A stretch of 64,000 nucleotides of DNA from Dryomyza anilis (taxonomy: Eukaryota > Arthropoda > Insecta > Diptera > Dryomyzidae): assembly GCA_951804985.1 (NCBI GenBank), contig OX638130.1:102545700-102609699 (forward strand), read 5' to 3'. Position 1 is the stretch's first letter. Every line of letters begins with the position of its first letter. The notes beneath the pieces were generated by a model that saw only the letters and a program-made list of their open reading frames with translations, made no database searches and was not told where the DNA came from. The translations under genes and the position numbers were made by a program. Of the stretch, positions 21,164 through 33,059 are shown in pieces.

Positions 21164-22968
21164 ATGCCACTATAGTCGGAAACAAGCAGGTTTTGTCCAT
21201 ATGTCTACTTTTGCCAATTTAAATGTCCTAAAACTATATCTAATTACTGCTTCGTGTTCTTTTTCATGCATACAATTTTGTATAATATTAATAATAATTT
21301 TCATATAGTAAATGTATTAAATTTAGCAATAAAAAAAAAAAATTCAGAACTTGTTTCGGACATTAATAGAAAATAAAACTACTTTTCTGATGATTTTTAT
21401 GTCGAAAAACTGTAACGTTAACTGAAAAATGAACATATGCTGTATTTCGGAGTTTTAGCATTTATAATACAAATTAATTTGTTATCAAAAATGTATAGAA
21501 AATTATAAAGTAGAGGTAGAAAATAATTTCAAAATAATAATATTAATTTACTAATGATTTTTAAATAAAAATTGGTAAATCTAGCTACAAATGATTTCAA
21601 AACTAAATAGTTGCATATATCAATAGAGTATTCCTTTACCAAAGAGTAGAAGAATATATTTAAATATGAAAAGAAAACGAATTTATAATCAAATATATAT
21701 TTCTGATATTTTGTAATTTAAACAAATTTAACTACAAAAAATAGTTTCTGTACTTGTTTTGAAAATCAACATCATCAGTTTTTGGTTTTAATTGATTTTA
21801 ATTTTTTACAAAACTTTTTGTTATAAAAATGAATTAATAATATTAAAATAAAAGATATAGAATGTCTAAAAAATAATAATAAAACTTGTTTTTATGATTT
21901 TCCAATCGAAAAATTGCAAATGTTCGGTCATGTTTCGTCCAGAAAACGAGTTCCAACCGAATTTTATATAAAATATGTAAACAAACGGTTTTGAATTCGA
22001 TGTCTCAGTACAAACATTTGTTTTTTCAATGAATTTAATCCGTTTGTTTGTTTGAAAAACGTTGTGACATCCAAATCAAAACAGTTTGTTCACAAATCGC
22101 ATACGAAATTCGATCGGAATTCGTTCAAAAGTCAGTTATTTCAAAATCATTTCAGTATGCTCTCTAGAGTTTTTATTATAAAAAATATGTAAATGATATT
22201 AATAAAATATTAAAAATACTAAAAATATTTTCCTGAAGATTTTAGAATCAAATATCTGTTAATTTAGCTACAATATTGTGCCAGAACAAAATACATAAAA
22301 TGTTTCTTTAAATTTTGTATAATATTAAAAAAAAATATATATTAAACTTTTTCGAATTTTTATGCGTTTTACAAAGTGTTTATTTAATTTTTTTTTTATT
22401 TCAATATATATTTGCATTTACATATCAACGCACATAGATTGGGACGTGCCCATGTTGACGGTATTGAAATTGTGCTGTCAAATATTTGCATAAAAGAAAT
22501 GCGCAACCAATTAAATGTTCTAATTTCCGAATATATAAATATCAAATAGTGTTGACAAATTATTTTCGAATACCTTGGTGCTGTCTGTTGGCAGCTCTAT
22601 TAGTAGGAAGCAAATATTTAATGCCTAGTGTTGATAGCAGGGTAATTTGCATATAATGTAAGCCTTGCTGCGCCCATATACTTTATTTTTCATTTGTGTT
22701 TTACTATTTTTGTGTCTGTTTGCTTTTACTATTATTTTATGTTATTTATGATAAACATATAAATAGACAAACATATTTTTAAGGGCGATGACGAAATGTG
22801 TTTTTGTTTTGTGTTTGACAATATGCGATAGGAAAAAAAAAATTAAAATATATTCTTGCTAATTGTTCATATTAGCATTAAACGTTAAACATTATTTGTT
22901 GTGGCAAACATATAATCATATTTATAATAATTTTATTACTGTTAATTAATATATTTTGTTTCAAATTG
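21164..22968. other. AT-rich noncoding DNA, partly conserved-looking
   Basis: No gene. About 22.42-22.70 kb has more complex sequence (GGGACGTGCCCATG, CTGTCTGTTGGCAGCTC) that could be a regulatory block. Near 21.93-22.14 kb, CAAACGGTTTTG, CGTTTGTTTGTTTG and CAGTTTGTTCACAAAT form partial inverted pairs. Confidence 0.4.
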
Positions 22969-23455
22969 TTTAAAATAACAGATTTGAAACAATATATTTG
23001 TGTTGGTGCAAACATAATATGTTTCTTAGATCTTTAAAATACTTTTCATTGCTTTTAAAAATATTTATTAGTCTTTTGCAAATATTATAATTACAGCCTA
23101 TTAAAAAGTTTTATTCTTCTTTAAAATCTTTATAAAAAGAAAATGTTTGATTCAATTATAATATGATTACTTTAACATTTTTCTGTTACGCATAATCAGA
23201 AAAATATGCAAAAAAAATGTTTAAAATAACAGATTTTAAACAATATATTAATGTTGGTGCAAACGAAATATGTTCCTAAGATCTTTAAAATACTTTTCAA
23301 TGCTTTTAAAAATATTTATTAGTCTTTTGCAAATATTATAATAACAGCCTATTAAAAAGTTTTATTCTTCTTTAAAATCTTTATAAAAAGAAAATGTTTG
23401 ATTCAATTATAATATGATTATTTTAATATTTTTCTGTTACGCATAATAATAAAGC
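22969..23455 (+). repeat. 251-bp tandem duplication
   Basis: Two adjacent copies, offset 251 bp (AAAATAACAGATTT at 22972 and 23223), are nearly identical over most of their length, including ATTAGTCTTTTGCAAATATT and the AAAGAAAATGTTTGATTCAA block. There are only scattered substitutions and a small 3' indel. This is a fairly recent duplication. Confidence 0.92.
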
Positions 23456-23834
23456 AAAAAAAAAACCAAAATAAATAAATTAAAAATACTTCTAAATAAA
23501 ACACTTTCTAATGAAAATTATGTTAATTCAAACCCAAGAAACAATACGTTTTACAAAATTACATCAATCAAATAATTCATAAAAATAATTGCACATTATT
23601 TAGTAGAAAAATATGATAAATTAAAATAAATTATTTTGTATTCATGATAAGCATAATTGTAGCTAATTTTAATATGTAACAGAAATGTAAATTTAACTTA
23701 CAACAAACACAATATGATGAAGCGTACAATTATAATATGTTTGAAAAAGTAAAAGTAAAAATCAAACAAAGGTAATATGATTTAAGGCGATTATAAAAAT
23801 TATATTTGGTTGAAAAAATTTTAACGACATACAA

Positions 23835-23906
23835 ATATGTAAATCACCACAATAAATATATGTTTATATATTATTAAACATATATTTATTGTGGTGATTC
23901 ACATAT
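23835..23906. repeat. 32-bp inverted repeat with 8-nt loop
   Basis: The left arm 23835-23866 and right arm 23875-23906 pair with one mismatch (TTTAC against TTCAC). The right arm runs into the first four bases of M1 copy 3. It may be a palindromic scar next to, or an extension of, the M1 terminus. Confidence 0.85.
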
Positions 23907-24798
23907 CGTCACTGTCATGCTAAAGGGTCGAATGTGCCGCTTTAAAAATGTTGGGAAATCGAATTTTAGAGTTTGAAGTTCTTCAAAAATAAGTAAAATT
24001 TAGTTTTATTTAATTTTTTTCTGTTATTTTGCTTTACTCATCAATTATTATAACGTTAGTTAAATATCTTTGGGTTTGGACAACTTACTGAATTATAAAT
24101 ACGGATTTTGTGAGGCTATATCCTGATCAAAACGCAAATATTTTTGTTTTTATGCTATAACTTTTTATTAGCGCAATATAAAATAGTACTGTAAAGGCAA
24201 CTATCGATTGGCATCATTATTTTGACAAACATTAATTTGACATTGGTTATTTGCAGGGAAACTGTTTGGAAAAATATTTTTAAATAATGATGATAATCGG
24301 AAAATTGGAAAAATTGATATTCTTGTCATGCCAAAAGGGCGAATTGTTTCGTTTTTTTAGCTAAAACTCTTTATTGGTACAAAATAAAATAGTCGTCTAA
24401 AGGCATTAATTGTTTGTCTTCAATGCACCTATCGAGTGACATCATTAATTAAAAATATTTTGCCAAACATTTTTTTTGCAAGTAATAAAAATTCAAAAAA
24501 ATTATTTTAAAATCATGATGTCAACCGATAGTTGCTTTAAAAACAAACAATTAATGTCTTTACAGCACTGATTTATCTTATATCAATAAAAAGTTATGGA
24601 AAAAAAACGATAAAATTCGCCCTTTTGGCAAGACAACTTTTTCGAATTCGCCCTTTTAGGTTTGTCTTTTTTGACTAGAAATATCCATCAAAACGACATA
24701 CGATTTTACTTGATACTTGAGAAAAACCATTCAAAAATGTAAAAAACACAAATGTCAAAAATTATATATTCGCCTCTTTGGCCTGATAGTGACGATAT
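23903..24798 (+). mobile_element. M1 inverted-repeat element, copy 3
   Basis: It starts ATATCGTCACTGTCATGC and ends TAGTGACGATAT. The interior has repeated GCCAAAAGGGCGAATT / TTCGCCCTTTTGGCAAGACA words in both orientations. CAC flanks both ends and could be a 3-bp duplication, but other copies do not confirm it. Confidence 0.85.
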
Positions 24799-26757
24799 CA
24801 CTATTTAGAAATAGTACGCTAATTGCAGTCAAATATTATATGTTTGTATCGAAAAATATCGAAATATATTCGTTAGAATATTAATGCTATTACATTTCAT
24901 ATGAATATTAATAATATTATTATTGTCAATGTATACGAGAAAATAAATTTCAACTGATTGCCAAATATAAACTATAAATAATGCTTGTGATAAACATATT
25001 TTTAAAAGAAAATATAAGCATATTAAATTGAATACGGTTTTTTATTTAAAAGAATTCTTAATTTTATTTAAACAAGCGTAATAATGGTAGACAAATATTT
25101 ACGCTTAGTTTTCTTTAAATAAAAATGTATATAATAATTTATATAATTGTAGGAAAATATTTAACTAATTGCAGATAAGTATTATATGTTTGCATAGGTG
25201 AATTTGTTTGAAAATAATTCTAATATATAATATTATTTGTTTTATTGCAATCGATTTGATAAAATTAATATTTCATTAATGATTGTCAAATATTTCCTGT
25301 AAATTATGTTTGGCACAATCAAACGAAAACATATACATTTTGAGAGTTGGTAAATGTTTATTAAAATTAATAATAATTCAAAAATATTATAATTTCAAAA
25401 ATCGAGTACTAATATTTGCCACAAAAATATATATATATTTCATTATTAGAAAAACTTATTATTTATTGTGAAACACATATTATACGCCCCGAAAAAAATA
25501 GAATTTAGTTATATAGCTATTTTTTTATAACAATTAAAAAAGTGTTTATGACAACTTTTAAAGTATTTGCCAAACAAATTAAATTATTATCGCATGCCTA
25601 AATATGAATGTTCTTAAATATATAATTTATATAATTAGTTAAACATTTAATTACTATGTGGCACTTGAGTTTGTCAACATCTGCTGACAAAACTCTGCAA
25701 CATTTAGCAAGTAATCACTCAACTGTGAATCTTAAAACTTCTCAAACTATGCGCCTCGTAAAACGTCAACTACACACACTCTCATCAACAGCATTGAGAT
25801 ACATTTGTATTTATGTAATAATGCATTCAAACAAAGATTCAGCCATGTTTAATGTATGAATCATTAAAATCATGTAGTACCTCTGTAGTATGTGTGTGCC
25901 GTGCAAAACGTGCCTAGAAATATTTTGCGCGCCTTTTCATTAATCACAAATTTCGTGAGCGCGCAAGTGCTGACATTTCAAATTAATTATATTTTATGTC
26001 AGTTGAACAACGCCTGGCATAGACACGAACGAACCGTATAGAGGGAAGCGGATACTGGGTAGAGGCGGCACAGGCATAAAAAAGGATAAAGAGGGAGAAA
26101 ACAGTGGAAGATGCCTAGCAGTTGGCAGTATAAAAGCCGTTTAAAATTTGCTACAACATAGAGATTAAAACAAAAACAGCCAATTAATCTCGCACAGTTG
26201 ATGCTGCAACAAATGATTATGAATCTCTAGTGCAATGTTGCTCATACGCCACCGGGTGTGGCATGTGGCACGTACATCAAACGGAAATCGAAAATGCGAC
26301 GGCGTGTATGATATAAATTAAATGGCATTAAATAAACATTAATTTTTTACACTAATGCATTTTTGCAAAAAAATATACAACTAATTGATTTATTTTTTGT
26401 CGTTGTTGTTGGAGATATATTGTAATTTATTATGCGTACGATTTTAATAGCATAATAAATGATGGACAAAAAATAATACTATTTTGTAACTAATGTATTT
26501 TTAATATAGGCTTTAGAACAGTCGATTTTAATATAAATGTGCTTTTTTTAATATTAAATGAATGAAATTTAAATTAAATGCATTTAAATTTATAATTCTG
26601 ATTTATATTTTGATGATTGTTCATAAAATTAGTTAAATTTGGTGGAAAAGCTTTCGTTCGCAATTGTCATTAATGACAGTCGTTATTGGTTTCACTAATT
26701 GATTTAAATATATTATAAATTTAAAATTATGTAATATTCTGATTTAGAGAGGTCCCT
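24799..26757. other. AT-rich noncoding DNA; one weak TATA candidate
   Basis: No gene recognised. About 25.9-26.3 kb is GC-richer, with purine-rich words (GAGGGAAGCGG, AAAGAGGGAGAAAAC). TATAAAAGCC at about 26.13 kb is a fair TATA-box candidate on the plus strand, without an obvious initiator or coding region downstream. Confidence 0.3.
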
Positions 26758-27237
26758 ACACTCAAAATAAAATCTGCTTATAATACAGGAAATCGTTAGT
26801 GTATTATACGAAAAATTTATGATAAAATTTATCTACGAATATTTCGTAAACTACACGAATGAACTTTTGCATATTTATAGTAAAATTACGTATATTATTT
26901 GTGTTTTTTACGAATCTATTCGTAGATTTTATCAACGAAAGTAATTCGTACATAATACGAAAGATTGTTATTTTTATTCGTAATTTATTGAATATTTTTT
27001 ATGAAAAAAAAAGATTCATTCATAAAATATGAAATATTACACTCAAAATAATACATGCATATAATAAAGGTAGTGTATTCGACGAAAATATTCGTGAAAA
27101 TGATCTACGAAAACACTCGTACATAGTACGAATGAACTTTCGTAAAATTACGAAATATATTTATGTTTAAATTAGTATATTTTATGAAAATCATTTATGA
27201 AAATAATCCACGAAATAATTTGTACATCTGACGAATG
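26758..27237 (+). repeat. TTCGTA/TACGAA-rich repeat, left of Tc1 element
   Basis: It contains many ACGAAAATATTCGTG, CGTACATA and TTCGTAAAATTACGAAAT inverted words. Blocks beginning ACTCAAAATAA occur at about 26760 and 27044. The part 27062-27234 is repeated almost exactly at 28513-28684, on the other side of the transposon. Confidence 0.8.
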
Positions 27238-27239
27238 TA

Positions 27240-28512
27240 AGGACTGCGTCGAATAAAATTGTCCGCTACAAAAATGAAAAAATCAAGAAATCTAATAATC
27301 GAATTTTTATAGGATAAAATATTTTATTTTGCAAATTATTTTTAGATTTTAAAAAATATATAAAAAAACCAGAAATTAATATTTTTTAATAAAAAGTTTT
27401 AATTTTTCCGGAACCCCTTCCATTAATGTTGTAATGGTAGTGTCCGACACCCTCACAGTTGCTGAAAACCACTTTCTTTTAAAGTCTTGAAGGTCTTTGG
27501 CCACTATTTTTGTTGTCTTCATCTCCCTTTTTACTAAAGCCCAGTATCTCTCAATCGGCGTGAGTTCTGGACAGGCTTCTCTAGGCACCAAAATCACTGC
27601 ATTTTGTTGGATCCACTCCAAGGCCGTTTTGCCGTTTTGGTGTAGTGACATGAAGCGAGGTCAGGCCAAAAAAATGTGGACACTTCATGTTGGCGTAAAA
27701 ATGGAAGCAATCTCTTTTGCAAGCATTCCTTCACATATATTTCGCTATTAATTGTACCCGATGTCACGAATGAGCTGCTCCTTTTTCCACAACTGCAAAT
27801 TGCCTGCCAAACAAGGAATTTCTTTGGGAATTTTGTCATTTTTTTTTATTTGAATTTTTCAGCGACATTTCCTCGAGAATCGGCTGTATAAAATTCCTGC
27901 CCAGGTAGCTGAGAAAAGTCCGCTAAAACATAAGTTTCGTCGTCCATTATGCAGCAATCGAATTTTTTAAAGAATCTTGGTTCAGCTTTTTAGCTCGTTG
28001 TTTTGCGGTTTCATTCTTGACGGCATTTCTATCCGGAACTTTTTGGACCTTGTACGTCTTCAGCCCAGCTTCTTTCTTAGTCCTGCGCACGAAAGATTCT
28101 AAGCAATCCGCCTTTCTCGCCAATTTCCCTCCGGATATGCTTGGATCTTTCTTCGACTTTTCACTATCATGTGGTCCTTCTTTTTACCAGAACCTTTCTT
28201 CCGATCAATACTCAGGTCTTCCTTAAAGCAGTTGATAACGAGAGAAATGGTCTTAGGGTTAGCCCCTACCTCCTTGGCAATTTTTTTAAAAGACCAACTA
28301 GGTTGTTTTTGAAAAATTTTAATTATATTTTCTCGCACTTCCACTTCGTTTGCCATTTTCGCGTTAAATAAATTTTGTATTGACTATAACTGACACAAAT
28401 TATTTTCTGCCATTTAATTCAGAGCTACTATGATCAATTTTTTTTAATTTGAATCTTGTAATAGCACATTATGGGAAGATATGTAACGGACAATTTTATT
28501 CGACGCAGTCCT
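27240..28512 (-). mobile_element. Tc1/mariner-like transposon
   Basis: Terminal inverted repeats of about 30 bp (AGGACTGCGTCGAATAAAAT... at both ends, one mismatch in the 27th base) are flanked by TA (27238-27239, 28513-28514). The element is 1273 bp and contains a degraded transposase on the minus strand. TA target, length and protein fit Tc1/mariner. It is inserted exactly at the junction of two copies of a roughly 176-bp repeat. Confidence 0.93.
27376..28356 (-). pseudogene. Tc1-like transposase, inactivated
   Basis: From Met at 28356 a helix-turn-helix N-terminus is readable (SWSFKKIAKEVGANPKTISL), then the KKGSGKKKDH linker. Frameshifts follow. Further on come FVRRTKKEAGLKTYKVQKV, the first catalytic block DDETYV (about 27930-27947), KFPKKFLVWQAICSCG, the second (FFWPDLASCHY) and the third (CPELTPIERYWALVKREM). 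At least three frame changes and in-frame stops break it. All three acidic positions are still present, but a few residues seem lost between the second and third. The element therefore makes no functional enzyme. Confidence 0.92.
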
Positions 28513-28684
28513 TAATAAAGGTAGTGTATTCGACGAAAATATTCGTGAAAATGATCTACGAAATACTCGTACATAGTACGAATGAACTTTCGTAAAATTA
28601 TGAAATATATTTATGTTTAAATTAGTATATTTTATGAAAATCATTTATGAAAATAATCCACGAAATAATTTGTGCATCTGACGA
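28513..28684 (+). repeat. Second copy of the 172-bp Tc1-flanking repeat
   Basis: It matches 27062-27234 with about four differences (for example TACTCG for ACACTCG, TGTGCATC for TGTACATC) and begins exactly at the right TA of the Tc1 element. The arrangement implies two tandem units before insertion. Confidence 0.92.
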
Positions 28685-28739
28685 CGACAACATACGTTGT
28701 TCCCAATCGAAATGAGGCTTGGTCTTGGTCTTTATGTTG

Positions 28740-30030
28740 GATTTTCGTAAGTTTTATTTTCAGTTTTATATTATTTGATTTTTTTTTTGCCTGTGTTGTT
28801 TTTCTGTTTTTACTTTTGTTATAGTTTTGTTTTTATTTTTTTTGTGTGTGTTTATGTTTTGTTTTGTTGGTTCGTGTTTTTGCATCGGTTTTAATTTAAG
28901 TTTTAGAATTTTGTTTTTTACCGTTATGTATTTGTTATTTCAATATTGTTTTTGCATTTTTGATTTTGTTTTTGTTTTTGCTCTTTGTATTTGTTTTTTC
29001 TTTTGTTTTTGCTATCATTTTTTTTTTGATTATGTTTTGTGTTTTTGAGTTTTTGCTTTAGCTGTTGTTCTTGATTTTTCTTATTTGTCATTGCTGTTGT
29101 GTTTTTTATTTTTTGTTATTTTGATTTTGTGTTTGTGTTTTTGTTTTTTTTTTGCTTTTGTTCTTTTCCTTTTTTTTTGTTTTAATGTTTTTTTTTTTGA
29201 TTTTGTTTTGTGTTTTTGAGTTTTTGCTTTAGCTGTTGTTCTTGATTTTTCTTATTTGTCATTGTCATTGCTATTGTGTTTTTTATTTTTTATTTTTTGT
29301 TATTTTGACTTTGATTTTGTGTTTTTGTTTTTTTTTGCTTTTGTTTTTTCTTTTGTTTTTGCTTTCATGTTTTTTTTTTTGATTTTGTTTTGTGTTTTTG
29401 AGTTTTTGCTTTAGCTGTTGTTCTTGATTTTTCTTATTTGTCATTGCTATTGTGTTTTTTATTTTTTGTTATTTTGATTTTGTGTTTTTGTTTTTTTTTT
29501 TGCTTTTGTTTTTTCTTTTGTTTTTGCTTTCATGTTTTTTTTTTATTTTGATTTTGTTTTGTGTTTTTGCTCTGGCTGTTGTTCTTGATTTTTCTTATTT
29601 GTCATTGCTATTGTGTTTTTTATTTTTTGTTATTTTGATTTTGATTTTGTGTTTTTGTTTTTTTTTTGCTGTTTTTTTTTGATTATGTTTTGTGTTTTTG
29701 AGTTTCTGCTTTAGCTGTTGTTCTTGATTTTTCTTATTTGTCATTGCTATTGTGTTTTTTATTTTTTGTTATTTTGATTTTGTGTTTGTGTTTTTGTTTT
29801 TTTTCTTCTTTTTTTTTTCTTTTGTTTTTGCTTTCATGTTTTTTTTTTGATTTTGTTTTGTGTTTTTGAGTTTTTGCTTTAGCTGTTGTTCTTGATTTTT
29901 CTTATTTGTCATTACTATTGTGTTTTTTTTATTTTTTTTTATTTTGATTAGGATTTTGTTTTCGATTTTGATTTTATTTTGTGTTTCGTTTTTATTTTTG
30001 TTATATTTTCGTATTTGAGCTTTTCGTTTC
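28740..30030 (-). repeat. T-rich minisatellite array, higher-order unit about 170 bp
   Basis: Irregular TTTTTG/TTTTGTTTTTG units carry an embedded marker, GCTTTAGCTGTTGTTCTTGA, at 29055, 29226, 29408, 29569 (variant), 29708 and 29876. This gives a higher-order period of 139-182 bp. On the minus strand it follows a Hel-A-like 5' region, so it may be an expanded internal minisatellite of that family. Frames across it are Phe- or Lys-rich artefacts. Confidence 0.88.
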
Positions 30031-30200
30031 ATGTTCGTAACTGGTGTACGTGCCGAGTTATATCGTTTTAAAAGTCAGGTTATATGGGAAACACCACGCC
30101 CATTTTTATATATCTACTCACATCTACGTAGGAAGATGTCAAAATTTCATATCCATATGTCTAAGGGTTTGAGCTGGTCATTGATCGAACTGCCAGTCAA
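30031..30200 (-). mobile_element. Hel-A-like element, 5' interior fragment
   Basis: Read on the minus strand, ATGGGCGTGGTGTTTCCCAT, then AACGATATAACTCGGCAC, parallels GGGGCGTGGTACCTCCCATA and AACGACATAACTCAGCAC at 43.43-43.49 kb. Both are followed by AAAGCTCAAATAC / AAAACTCAAATAC and an A-rich minisatellite. The outer ends were not located. Confidence 0.55.
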
Positions 30201-31406
30201 TCAATTAGGTCTTGCTTTTTTATGTATGGGCATTTCCTGGGGTTTCGGACGGGACAATCGTACGTTTCAAACTTTAATATCTCGAAGAAAAATTAATGAA
30301 TTTACTTTTTTTTTTTGGTGCTAGTAGTCTGTAAAAAATTAGAGAATTCTATATGGTAGATCAAAAGATATAAATTAAATACTGGTCGATCCGGACGGTA
30401 CAAAAACAAAAGTGCACGTTGAGGTTCATATGGAAAGTCCAAAAAGTCCACGAATTTTTCATACAAATTATTTTTTGAATTATTTTAAAAAATAGCTGAG
30501 ATAATGTGCTTTGTGTTTAAATTTATACTTTGTTTCTAAATTATATACTTTTTTCATAATAAATCACTGAAAAATTACGGAAGGGATAAAATATTTTTTT
30601 AATTCTTTGGGCTTACAATTTTTATTTATTTATTTGTTAAGATAGCTGAGCTAATTTGGTTGTTTTTTGTATATGTACACTTTGTTCCTTAAGTTTATAG
30701 TTATTTCGTAATAAATCACAGAATAATTCTTAAGGTTTCGTATAAAAATTTGCACTACGATTTTTTTTCTAAAAATAATTTTATATCTGACAAGATTAGT
30801 AAATATTATTATGAAATAAAAAGTGATGTACAAATTGAATTTTCAGATGTTATTTTAAAAATTTTATTTTTTTTACTTTTTTGTGAAAAAAAAAAAAATT
30901 ACACTTGGTACTCAAAGTTCAGAACGTGACAGATTTCAAGTAGCTGTCAAAAAATTTCTCGAATAACTAAGAAATCGATGTTTACATTTTTGAAAATGCC
31001 GAAAAATAAGAGGCTTTAAAAATAAAAGAGGCTTCGTAAGAGAATAGAATGCTTTACAATATGAGAAATTAACTATTTAAAAAAAATGTTGTAAGTTAAA
31101 TATGATAATAAATGTATCTTTTTGGTTCCGTACGTGATAATAGGACAGACACCCTTATACAAAAATTAAACTTTTTGCCTTAATTTAATTTCAATGCTAA
31201 TTTAAAAGCTTTATAAACATTAACTAAGGTTGACTGAAAAAACAGAAAATAATATTTTGTATTTGTATGTCTTTCAAATTACATGAAAGTACATGAAAAA
31301 TTGATATATTTACTAGTTGTATAGTAATGTAAATTTATGAGTATTTTTTTTTTCTATACATTACCGTTAACGGAATAGATTTTTATTTTCAAATATTCAG
31401 ATTTAC
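30201..31406. other. AT-rich noncoding DNA with a diverged 147-bp direct pair
   Basis: ATAGCTGAGATAATGTG and ATAGCTGAGCTAATTTGG (about 30494 and 30641) begin two related blocks, each ending near AATAAATCAC. Nothing else is recognised. Confidence 0.45.
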
Positions 31407-32747
31407 ATATTGTCACTGTCATGCCAAAGGGGCGAATGTGTATTTTTAAAAATGTTGAGAAATCTAATTATAAAGTTTGAAAAGCTTTAAAAATTAGCAA
31501 AATTTATATTTTCTCAATTGTTTCTATTATTTTGGTTTATTCATCAATTATTATAACGTATATAAAATATGTTTAGATTTGGACAATCTACTGAATTATA
31601 AATACGGATTTTCTGAGGCTATATCCCGATCAAAACGCAAATATTTTTGTTTTTTATGCTATAACTTTTTATTAGCGCAAGATAAAATAGTAATGTAGAG
31701 TCATTAATTGTTTGCTTTTGAAGTACCTATCTATTGGCATCATTAATTAAAAATATTTTGTCAAACATTAATTTGCCATTTGTTATTTGCAGAAAAAATA
31801 ATGATGCTAATCGATATGTGCTTTAAACACAAAAATTAATACCTTTACACCACTATTTTATGTTGCACCAATAAAAAATTAAAGCAAAAAAACGAAGAAA
31901 TTGGAAAATTTGAAAATTTTGTCATGCCAAAAGGGCGAATCTTTTCGTTTTTTTTTGCTATAACTCTTTATTGGTGCAAGATAAAAAAAATAGTGATGTC
32001 AAGGAATTTATTGTTTGTTTTTAAAGTACCTATCGATCTGCATCATTAATAATATTTTGCTAAACTTTTTTTTTCTTGCAAATAACAAATGACATATTAA
32101 TGTTTGGCAAAATAATTAATTAATTAATGATGCAGAACGATAGATGCTTTGAATACAAACAATAAATGGCTTTACACCACTATTTTATCTTATTCCAATA
32201 AAAAGTTATGGCGAAAAATCGAAAAGATTCGCCCTTTTGGCATGACAAGATTTTCAAATTTGCAAATTCGCCCTTTTGGTTATGTCTTTTGTGGCTAGAA
32301 ATGTACAACAAAATGGCACGCGATTTTAGCACAGCATAATAAATAATAATAGTTTGGCACTACAGTTCTATAAGAATTAGGCCGAGCTCTCTCAACATTT
32401 TGAGCTGTGCATGTTATATTTGTACTCAAAGTGGTGGGACCTACAGTTTATTGCCGAATCCGAACGGCGGGTGAGAGCTTTTCATAGGCAATGTTTTCAC
32501 CCTCGGAGGTTTGCCATTTACTACCGAGAGGTAGCGCGGTATAGAAAAATGTTTCTATGAAAAGATGTTGTTAGCCCCAGTCCAGGCTTGAACCGGGGAC
32601 CTTTCGGCTCGCAGTCCAACGCACTAACCACTGAGCTACCGCGGCTACAACACACAGCAACTTAAGGATAAACTACATTAAAAAATGTAAAAAAACGTAA
32701 ATGTCTAAAACTGCACATTCACCCCTTTGGCATGATAGTGACGATAT
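31407..32747 (+). mobile_element. M1 inverted-repeat element, copy 4 (with nested SINE-A)
   Basis: It starts ATATTGTCACTGTCATGCC and ends TAGTGACGATAT. The inner inverted words (AAAAGGGCGAATC / GATTCGCCCTTTTGGCATGA) are well kept. The region CGCGATTTTAGCACAGCA...AACTTAAGG, continuous in other M1 copies, is split by a SINE-A insertion. Confidence 0.87.
32337..32645 (-). mobile_element. SINE-A, copy in M1
   Basis: On the minus strand it begins GCCGCGGTAGCTCAGTGGTT, carries box B GGTTCAAGCCT, and ends with the body word GAGAGAGCTCGGCC and a short (ATT)n tail. This copy shows the best-kept tRNA head. CACAGCA at 32330-32336 and 32653-32659 may be the target duplication, with a few extra bases at the 5' side. 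Confidence 0.85.
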
Positions 32748-33059
32748 TTAAGATTCCAAATCCGATTGTCTGTCCCTTGTTTTTTTTTTGCTGAAATCAC
32801 GATTAATGCAATACGATGTAAGCTAGATTGATGAAACTTAGAACTTTGATTATTTGTACAGGAATGCTTTTTGGTATTAAAAATGAACGTGACGGATACA
32901 CTGCGACCTATGATCTGCACATTTTTGTACATATACTTCATGTAACACATACATTTACGTTTGATTTTTTGTTTATCTGCCATAGCGAATGAGACTGAAT
33001 CTTCTTTAGTGTTTTTGAACTTTCATATAAAATCTAAGTTTTTTAATAAATTTGATTTA
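32748..33059 (+). repeat. Fragment resembling the interior of the TATACCC repeat
   Basis: Words such as TGATGAAACTTAGAAC, CGACCTATGATCTG and TATACTTCATGTAA parallel TGAATGAAACTAATAA, TGACCTGTGATCTG and AATAACTCATATACAA at 60.64-60.77 kb. It is diverged and the boundaries are uncertain. Confidence 0.4.

Noticed and set aside
27497..27891. Plus-strand ORFs of 71-84 codons
   Set aside because: They are the opposite strand of the Tc1 transposase remnant, which explains the sequence fully.
29769..30032. Lys/Asn-rich 87-codon ORF on minus
   Set aside because: Reverse strand of the T-rich minisatellite array; no motif.
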